DNA of 11,888 bases from Oscillospiraceae bacterium (GTDB lineage: Bacteria > Bacillota > Clostridia > Oscillospirales > UBA929): positions 1 to 11,888 of the forward strand of contig JAITQI010000137.1 in the NCBI GenBank assembly GCA_031289065.1, read 5' to 3'. A model generated the notes under the pieces. It was not told the origin of the DNA and did no database searches. It was given only the letters and a program-made list of their open reading frames with translations. Made by a program: the position numbers and the translations under genes. Below, in pieces: positions 6,633-11,888 of this stretch; within the stretch, counting starts at the first letter, position 1, and each line of letters begins with the position of its first letter.

Positions 6633-7459
6633 AGCGCCACCGGGATGGACGCCTCAAAGGGGTGGTACTGATACCCCGTCACCGAAAAGCTGTCCGCCGT
6701 GAATCGGTAGAAGTCGTCCGCCGCCGGGTCAACCGAGAAAGCGGGGGCGGGCAGGGGCGCTCGGGTAAGAAGGTCTTCCACCAGGGGCACATGCCGGTCG
6801 TAGATGTGGGCGTCGGCGATGACATGCACCAGTTCCCCTGGCGCGAAACCGTTCACGGCGGCCAGCATGTGCGCCAGCACGGCGTATTGGCAGACATTCC
6901 AGTTGTTGGCCACCAGCATGTCCTGGCTGCGCTGGTGCAAAAGCAGGGACAGCCGCCCGCCAGACACATGACAGGTCACGCTGTACGCGCAGGGATAGAG
7001 GGCCATCTCATGCAGGTCGGCGTGGTTGTACAGGTTGGTGATCATGCGTCGGCTGCCCGGATTGTGCTTGAGGTCGTAAAGCAGCCGGTCCACCTGGTCA
7101 AACGACCCCTCCGGGTAGACGTGCTTGACCCTCAGCTGATAGCCATAGGCCTTGCCGATGGAGCCGTTTTCGTCGGCCCAGGCGTCCCAGATGCGGGTTT
7201 TCAGCTGGCGCACATTGTGGGATTTTTTCTGCCAAATCCACAGCAACTCGTCCACCGCCGAGCGCCAATAGGTGCGGCGCAGGGTGAGCAGGGGGAACTC
7301 CTCGTCCAGCCGGTAACGGTTGACCACGCCGAAACGGCGGACGGTATGCGCCGCCGGGCCGTCCGGCCAATGGGCCCGCACCGGCCCGTCGGTGTCCCAG
7401 ACGCCGTTTGCCAGGATGTCCCGGCAGTTGGCGATAAACAGTGTATCCGCGTGGCTCAT
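6629..7459 (-). CDS. thyA: Thymidylate synthase, clostridial-type variant
   Basis: A 276-residue cytoplasmic enzyme that methylates dUMP to dTMP using methylene-tetrahydrofolate. Visible features are ELLWIWQKKSHNV at 71-83, GSIGKAYGYQLR at 99-110, the arginine pair in NPGSRRM (133-139), catalytic Cys157 in LYPCAYS, the phosphate-binding QRSQD at 176-180, N188, and DAHIYDRH at 216-223. Compared with the textbook enzyme, the PCH at the nucleophile is PCA, the GxPFN segment is ANNWN, and GDxH is ADAH. These changes occur together in a ThyA subgroup I recall from Clostridia, so the protein is probably active. A longer frame reaches 7666, but the ATG at 7459 fits the family: it has AAGGGAG about 9 nt upstream and lies about 33 nt after the predicted transcription start. 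The first gene of the thyA-folA unit. Confidence 0.94.
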   Translation of the reverse strand: MSHADTLFIANCRDILANGVWDTDGPVRAHWPDGPAAHTVRRFGVVNRYRLDEEFPLLTLRRTYWRSAVDELLWIWQKKSHNVRQLKTRIWDAWADENGSIGKAYGYQLRVKHVYPEGSFDQVDRLLYDLKHNPGSRRMITNLYNHADLHEMALYPCAYSVTCHVSGGRLSLLLHQRSQDMLVANNWNVCQYAVLAHMLAAVNGFAPGELVHVIADAHIYDRHVPLVEDLLTRAPLPAPAFSVDPAADDFYRFTADSFSVTGYQYHPFEASIPVAL

Positions 7460-7498
7460 GGGGGTTCGCTCCCTTCGTTCTCGCTCTCCGTGACACCC

Positions 7499-7527
7499 AT
7501 TATATCCTATGGCCCGCGTTGTTTCAA
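7499..7527 (-). promoter_or_regulatory. Sigma-A promoter of thyA-folA
   Basis: On the minus strand the -35 TTGAAA (7522-7527) and the exact consensus -10 TATAAT (7499-7504) are separated by 17 bp. The predicted start near 7492 leaves a leader of about 33 nt before the thyA ATG at 7459. Confidence 0.87.
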
Positions 7528-7582
7528 CAGCGGAATATCGCGGCCGCAAGGCGGCCCCCGCTCTCGAACAAACGCCGCAACA

Positions 7583-7620
7583 CAAAAGCCCTTGGAGCCA
7601 AACGGTTCCAAGGGCTTTTG
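7583..7620 (-). terminator. Intrinsic terminator after the GH2 gene, possibly bidirectional
   Basis: The arms 7583-7599 and 7604-7620 form a 17-bp stem with one G-U/A-C-type mismatch (position 7597 against 7606) and an AAAC loop. The stem has A and T runs at its base (AAAAGCCC and GGGCTTTT), the usual Firmicutes form. It begins 12 bp past the GH2 stop codon on the minus strand. On the plus strand it is followed by CCTTTT, so it could also stop antisense transcription. Confidence 0.85.
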
Positions 7621-7631
7621 CCTTTTCGTGC

Positions 7632-9989
7632 TTACAGGAAGGAAAACGCCGCTCCGCGCAAGCCATCGCCCTCCACCGTCACGGAGGCGGGGCCCGCGAC
7701 CAGCAAATAAATGATCGCCCGCCCCTCATAGGCGCGGCGGCGCGGCAAGGCGTAGGATGTGCCGTCGGACAGGTCGCCGTTTTCCAGACCGGCCAGCCGG
7801 GCTTCCCCCGACACGCGCACGGTCAGCGGCGCGTCGCCGTCGGGACACAGACAACCCGCTTCGTCGGTCAGCGTTACCTCAAGCTGTTCCATGCGCCAGC
7901 GTCCGGCTGCGGCCCGTGCGCCCTCCGGCGGCCGCCAGCGGGATAGCTTGACAGCGGCGGAGGACTGGGCGGTCAGCAGCGTGTCCTCCGCCGCCAGGCC
8001 CGCGCCGACGACGCGCAGCGCCCCCCGCGCAAAGGGGACGCGCCACAGGATATATTCCCTGTCCGGCTCGCGGGGACGGACGCCGAGACTCGCCCCGTTC
8101 AGAAACAGCGCCGCGCTTTCGAGGTTGGTGTAGCAGACGACCTCGACCGACTCCCCGGGGACATAGTCCCAGCGGCGGGTGAATCGGCTTGGCGCCGGCG
8201 GCGCTTCCGGCCCGTCCGCGGCGCGGGCCGACGCCAGATAGGCGACAGGCGTTTGAGCCCAGAGGGCTTTGCGCCGGAACCACGCCGTCTTTTCATACCC
8301 CGCCAGGTCGAGCAGTCCTTTGGCGGACCCGCGCACCGGCCAGCCGGGGGTTTCGCCCAAATAGTCCGCGCCTGTCCACAAAAACTGCCCGCCGATGAAG
8401 GCGCGGTCGCGCACCGCCGCCCAGGCCGCCAGCCCGTGTCCGGTCTCGCTGCCCAGGATCGGCAGGGCGGGGAAGCGTGCGTGGTCTTTGTCGTACAGCG
8501 CTTCCTTGTAGTTGTAGCCGACCATGTCCAGGCAGTCGAACAGCCCGGTTTGCGCCGACAGCTCCGGAAAGGCCGACGCCAGCAAGACCGGGCGGGTCGG
8601 ATCCAACCCGCGCACGACGTCGGCCAACCGTGCGGCGAGGCCCACCAAACGGTGCGCGTCCGGCTTGTCTGGGTTGTATCGCATCTCCTCGGCGGGCTTG
8701 TTTTTGTCGTTGTTGCCCGCCATCTCCAAAAAGAGGGGATGGACGTACGGGTCGTTCGGGTAATCGATTTCGTTGCCGAGGCTCCACATGACCACGCTGG
8801 GGTGGTTTCGGTCGCGCAGCACCATGTCGGCCAAATCCCGCTCTCCCCACGCGGGGAAGTCGGCGTAGTCGCCGCCGTGCGCGGGCGGGTAGACGTTGTG
8901 TCCGTGCGTCCATTTGTTCTTGGGGTCGATCCATTCGTCAAAGGCTTCGTCCATGACCAGAAAACCCAGCTCGTCGCACAGGTCGTACAGCTCAGGCATA
9001 TGCGGGTTGTGGCTCATGCGGATGGCGTTGCAGCCCATGTCCTTCAGCTTCTCCAGACGCCGCCGCCACACGTCGGGCCACACCGCCGCGCCCAGACAGC
9101 CCGCGTCGTGGTGCAGGCACACGCCCAGAATCTTCAGCGGCTGTCCGTTGAGCCAAAACCCTGTGTCCGGGTCGAAGCGAGCGGTTCGGACGCCCACGGA
9201 GAAGGGGGCCGTCTCGCTTCGGATGTCGTCCGCCTCCGCCGCGTGCGCCGTGGCGCGCAGCGACAGAGTGTACAGGTGGGGGGCGTCCGGCGACCAAGGT
9301 AGCGGGCGTTCCAGCCGCCCGCGCAAAACGACCGGCCGCGCCGCGCCGCCTTTCACCGAAACCGCCCCGGCCTCCAGCGGGGTTTCCCCGCCGTCCGGCG
9401 CGATGAGGACGGCCCGTGCGCGCACCCGCGCATCCCGTTCGGTGTCGTTGCGCAGCAGGGCGTTCACCGTGACCGCCGCCGCGCCGTTCGCCGTCGGCTC
9501 CGAGGTGAAAAACACCTCGTCGGCATACACGGGCTCGCAAAGCGCGACCCTCACCTTGCGGTACAGGCCCGCGCCGGTCGCCCAACGGGAATCGCCGCCC
9601 GGCCCGCGCCCCACACGGACGGCGACCGTGTTGGCCCGCCCGCCGAAGCTGACAAACGCGGACACGTCATAGGAAAACCCGGCGTACCCGGACGGCCTGC
9701 GGCCCAGATAGCAGCCGTTGCACCACACCTGACTGTCCCGGTATACGCCGTCAAATTGCAAAAACACCTTTTGGGGCGCGTCCGGCAGCGTGAACGAGGC
9801 GCGGTACCAGCCCACCCCGCCCGCCAGATACCCCGTCGCGCTGGGATAGTCCTCCGAAAACGGCAGCCCGACCGACCAGTCATGCGGCACAACGACCTCC
9901 GCCCAACCCGAATCGTCAAACCCCCGCCCGAACGCCTCGGGAGACGCGTCCAAACGGAACCGCCAATCGGACAACAAAATAAAATCCAT
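7632..9989 (-). CDS. Glycoside hydrolase family 2 enzyme, beta-galactosidase-like
   Basis: A 785-residue enzyme. Domains: N-terminal sugar-binding jelly roll (about 1-155, with VPHDWSVGLPF and GGVGWYRASF), Ig-like domain (about 156-270), TIM barrel (about 275-585), a DUF4982-like domain (about 600-685, with TNLESAALFLNGASLG) and a C-terminal Ig-like domain of the GH2_C5 kind (about 695-785, with GLENGD). The acid/base residue is E407 in NHPSVVMWSLGNEID; the likely nucleophile is E515 in PILGSETGHG. Family knowledge: retaining GH2 enzymes of this layout usually split beta-galactosides, but glucuronide and mannoside specificity also occur in GH2. No signal peptide is seen, so it should act on imported oligosaccharides in the cytoplasm. 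The ATG at 9989 has GGAGGG at 9993-9998, with rather short spacing. No convincing promoter of its own is visible; a terminator follows at 7583-7620. The substrate is not settled. Confidence 0.92.
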   Translation of the reverse strand: MDFILLSDWRFRLDASPEAFGRGFDDSGWAEVVVPHDWSVGLPFSEDYPSATGYLAGGVGWYRASFTLPDAPQKVFLQFDGVYRDSQVWCNGCYLGRRPSGYAGFSYDVSAFVSFGGRANTVAVRVGRGPGGDSRWATGAGLYRKVRVALCEPVYADEVFFTSEPTANGAAAVTVNALLRNDTERDARVRARAVLIAPDGGETPLEAGAVSVKGGAARPVVLRGRLERPLPWSPDAPHLYTLSLRATAHAAEADDIRSETAPFSVGVRTARFDPDTGFWLNGQPLKILGVCLHHDAGCLGAAVWPDVWRRRLEKLKDMGCNAIRMSHNPHMPELYDLCDELGFLVMDEAFDEWIDPKNKWTHGHNVYPPAHGGDYADFPAWGERDLADMVLRDRNHPSVVMWSLGNEIDYPNDPYVHPLFLEMAGNNDKNKPAEEMRYNPDKPDAHRLVGLAARLADVVRGLDPTRPVLLASAFPELSAQTGLFDCLDMVGYNYKEALYDKDHARFPALPILGSETGHGLAAWAAVRDRAFIGGQFLWTGADYLGETPGWPVRGSAKGLLDLAGYEKTAWFRRKALWAQTPVAYLASARAADGPEAPPAPSRFTRRWDYVPGESVEVVCYTNLESAALFLNGASLGVRPREPDREYILWRVPFARGALRVVGAGLAAEDTLLTAQSSAAVKLSRWRPPEGARAAAGRWRMEQLEVTLTDEAGCLCPDGDAPLTVRVSGEARLAGLENGDLSDGTSYALPRRRAYEGRAIIYLLVAGPASVTVEGDGLRGAAFSFL

Positions 9990-10013
9990 AAACCCTCCGT
10001 AAACAACAGGGGA

Positions 10014-10081
10014 ACAAAAGACAAAGGACAGAGGACAGACCGGAGGGTTCCAGCCTCTGTCTTCCGCCCTCTGTTCTCTGC
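10014..10081. repeat. Palindromic heptad microrepeat (ACAGAGG-like units)
   Basis: The left arm is four imperfect 7-nt units: ACAAAAG, ACAAAGG, ACAGAGG and ACAGACC (10014-10041). After a 12-nt gap the right arm carries the complementary units CCTCTGT (10054-10060), CTTCCGC, CCTCTGT (10068-10074) and TCTCTGC. The arms can pair in several registers. The sequence is non-coding and lies between the secreted-protein stop and the GH2 start. The strand skew, purines then pyrimidines, is unlike the flanking GC-rich genes. Confidence 0.6.
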
Positions 10082-10084
10082 GTT

Positions 10085-10118
10085 GGGGCCCGGCGCTTCC
10101 CCCGAAACGCCGGGCCCC
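10085..10118 (-). terminator. GC-rich hairpin after the secreted-protein gene, probable terminator or mRNA stabiliser
   Basis: The arms GGGGCCCGGCG (10085-10095) and CGCCGGGCCCC (10108-10118) form a perfect 11-bp stem. The 12-nt loop can add TTC/GAA pairs (10097-10099 with 10104-10106). It lies 40 bp past the stop at 10158. No T-run follows on the minus strand, so it is a non-canonical terminator or a processing/stability hairpin that partly insulates the GH2 gene. Confidence 0.55.
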
Positions 10119-10157
10119 GGTCTGTGCTGCATGCTGGGGTGTATCAAGAAGAGAGAA

Positions 10158-11888
10158 TTACGCTGTCACAATCGCCAGGAAGACTTTGACGAGTCCGCTG
10201 CCGTCGTTGGCCCGGACGGTGATGGGGGCGTTGCCGACCTTCACGCCGGTGACGGTGAGGTTTGTGGTGCCGGTGCCGGCCACGGTGGCGACGGCGGCGT
10301 TGCCCGAGGTGTATGTGAGATACTTCTCGTTGCCGTTAAATTCGATGGGCACTTTAACGGTGCGGCCTTTTTTGATGGTCACCTTGTCCGGGGTGGCCAG
10401 GGTGATGGGCGCGGTGGCAATTTCTTCCTCTTCCAGGGCTTCGGTGGCGAGCAACAGGGCTTCTGTGGCTTCGTCAATCTCGGCTTGGGTGGCGTCGTCG
10501 TCAGCGTAGACGATCCGCGCATCCGCGAGGGCGGTGAGGAAGGTGTTCCAGGGTCCCGCCACATACTTGCCAACCGAGTCGGGGTCGATCTCGATGGGCG
10601 TGCCGGCCGCGATGGCGGCGGCCAGAGCGGTCTTGTCAACCCAGAGGTTGCCGACGGTGCTGATGGCGTCGAGCGCGAACGCGCCGCTCTTGACGTCAAC
10701 GCGGATATTGTGCTCGGCATAGTCCAGACCGCGCAGGCTGTAGGAGGCGGTGCGGCGGAGGGTGGAAGAGCGGACGCTGTAGTTTTCGGAGACCAACTCG
10801 CCGTCCACATAGACGTCGATGACCGCCGCGCCGGTGTCGCCGATCAGGTCAAAGCCGGTGCCGACAAGGTTGGTCTGGAACCACGGGTTGGCACCCGTCG
10901 CGGTGTTGTAGTAAACCGCGTTGGTGATGGACAGGCCGTTGGCGCTTGTTTTGTTGAGCACGACCTTCACGGTGTGAAGCGCGTCGGGCAGGCCGGTGAG
11001 GGTGACAAAGCTGACGTTGCTGCCGGAACCGCCGTTGAGACCGATGATGGTAACGCCGGGATCCCCGGAGGTCAGCAACACGTCGTCCAGATATACCAGA
11101 ATCTCGTCTGCCGTGAACTTGTCAGAGCCGCGGTTGCCCTGCATCTGGAAGGCGGTACCCTGGAAAGCGAAGGAAACCAGCGCGCCGTTGGTGGAATTCC
11201 AGTGGTCGGTGTAGCTGCCCCAAGCGCCCTCGCCGCCGAAGTAGAATTTATTGGGCACGGTGGGGTCGGTGGTCTGGTTGGCTTTGTTGACGGTGATCTG
11301 GCCGGTGCCCAGCGCGGTGCCGGTGGTGAGGGTGCGGTTGAAGCGGTCGCCGCCCTGCTCGACCGGGTGGTTCCACGTAGTCGGGTTGGCGTAGAGGACG
11401 CGAGAATCCAGATCGTCGAGGATCTCGTCGGCGTAAGCGGGCTGGCCGCTGATCTTGGTCACCTTCAGGTTGTCGAAGACAGTCTGGTGCAGCGAGGTGC
11501 CGATCAGAACCTGACCGATGGTTGAGACGCCGGCGGCGGTGTCGGTGTATTCGCGGACGACCTGACCGTCGAGCTTGGCGGTGAACACGTTCTCGACCGC
11601 CGACAGGGAAATGTTGTGCCACACGCTGGAATCGAAGCCGGCGACCGTGCCGCTGGCGACCGAGGTGCTGCCCTTGTACAGGTTCCAAGCGCCGGTCTTT
11701 TGCAGTTTGAATTTGTAGCCGAAGGTGGACAGCGCGTTGGCGTTGTTCTCCAGCTCGGAGCGGTTGTGGCGCACGCCGATCATGACGTGGTTGGTGGCCG
11801 AGGTGTTGTTGGCCATGTCCAGCTTGAAGTCGTAAGAGACTTCATAGTTGAGCCAGCGGGTGTCGCCGAGTAGGGTATAGCTCCACGG
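10158..11888 (-). CDS. C-terminal part of a large, probably secreted multidomain carbohydrate-active protein (start outside window)
   Basis: The frame is open through the right edge, so the true start and any signal peptide lie beyond it; 576 residues are visible, counted from the edge. About 1-147 form a concanavalin-like lectin domain (TLLGDTRWLNYEVSYDFKL, then WNLYKGS, SSVWHNISL and TVFDNLKV) resembling the C-terminal lectin domain of GH59 galactocerebrosidases. About 160-412 hold two related beta-sandwich units, each with a GTxFxLxG-like motif (GTAFQMQG 244-251; GTGFDLIG 343-350), a VYxDxxL strand and an HxxxV strand. About 415-485 match FIVAR (Lys/Ala-rich helices, ATQAEIDEA). An acidic hinge (EALEEEEIA) leads to a Big-type Ig domain (about 492-576). 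No LPXTG motif, SLH repeat or dockerin closes the protein, so anchoring must come from elsewhere or it is released. A GH59-like catalytic domain upstream is inference. The GH2 gene downstream suggests a shared glycan-use role. Confidence 0.8.
   Translation of the reverse strand, partial: PWSYTLLGDTRWLNYEVSYDFKLDMANNTSATNHVMIGVRHNRSELENNANALSTFGYKFKLQKTGAWNLYKGSTSVASGTVAGFDSSVWHNISLSAVENVFTAKLDGQVVREYTDTAAGVSTIGQVLIGTSLHQTVFDNLKVTKISGQPAYADEILDDLDSRVLYANPTTWNHPVEQGGDRFNRTLTTGTALGTGQITVNKANQTTDPTVPNKFYFGGEGAWGSYTDHWNSTNGALVSFAFQGTAFQMQGNRGSDKFTADEILVYLDDVLLTSGDPGVTIIGLNGGSGSNVSFVTLTGLPDALHTVKVVLNKTSANGLSITNAVYYNTATGANPWFQTNLVGTGFDLIGDTGAAVIDVYVDGELVSENYSVRSSTLRRTASYSLRGLDYAEHNIRVDVKSGAFALDAISTVGNLWVDKTALAAAIAAGTPIEIDPDSVGKYVAGPWNTFLTALADARIVYADDDATQAEIDEATEALLLATEALEEEEIATAPITLATPDKVTIKKGRTVKVPIEFNGNEKYLTYTSGNAAVATVAGTGTTNLTVTGVKVGNAPITVRANDGSGLVKVFLAIVTA

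Noticed and set aside
7542..7556. 6-bp GC hairpin (GGCCGC, AAG, GCGGCC) upstream of the thyA promoter
   Set aside because: Short, without a T-run, and expected by chance in GC-rich DNA; the real terminator is at 7583-7620.
7460..7666. N-terminal extension of thyA by 69 codons
   Set aside because: It would cover the promoter and leader, adds an Arg/Cys-rich stretch unlike ThyA, and the ATG at 7459 has a ribosome site and fits family length.
9756..11525. 589-codon plus-strand open frame across the GH2 start and secreted-protein gene
   Set aside because: It spans two minus-strand genes and their spacer; Val/Gly/Asp-rich composition without a recognisable domain and no ribosome site.

Overview
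The window looks like chromosomal DNA from a GC-rich member of the Firmicutes, most likely an Oscillospiraceae/Clostridia relative. This rests on strong GAGGAGG-type ribosome binding sites, near-consensus sigma-A promoters with 17-bp spacers, a DUF1836 protein (a family known mainly from Firmicutes), a clostridial-type ThyA/DHFR pair, and a FIVAR/Big-type secreted protein. The taxonomic call is inference from protein style, not from a marker gene. All nine genes I accept lie on the minus strand, so the order below runs from high to low coordinates.

(1) 11888-7583, carbohydrate region. The C-terminal 576 residues of a large, probably secreted protein (lectin-like domain, duplicated beta-sandwich, FIVAR, bacterial Ig-like domain) run in from the right edge. 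A 168-bp spacer follows, with a GC-rich hairpin and a palindromic heptad microrepeat. Next comes a cytoplasmic-type GH2 glycosidase with a clear terminator.

(2) 7527-6114, thymidylate unit. A strong promoter drives thyA, which overlaps folA by four bases (GTGA). ThyA makes dTMP and dihydrofolate, and DHFR regenerates tetrahydrofolate. The ThyA has the variant active-site surroundings that I recall from clostridial relatives.

(3) 6099-3211, membrane unit. A perfect consensus promoter (TTGACA-17-TATAAT) precedes a DUF1836 helix-turn-helix protein, an NfeD-like membrane protein with a His/Asp-rich loop, and a flotillin. A perfect 16-bp hairpin with a U-tract closes the unit. NfeD-flotillin is a known membrane microdomain pair; placing a DUF1836 protein at its head is the most interesting functional hint in the window.

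(4) 3165-1, phosphate/CinA unit. A good promoter precedes a Na+/phosphate cotransporter fused to a PhoU-like domain, then cinA, which runs off the left edge only a few residues before its expected C-terminus.

I see no tRNA, rRNA, CRISPR array, transposon or phage gene. No gene shows an internal frameshift or stop. The long plus-strand open frames are antisense shadows caused by GC-rich codon use. I do not find a clearly new defence or mobile system; the items worth checking are listed as findings.
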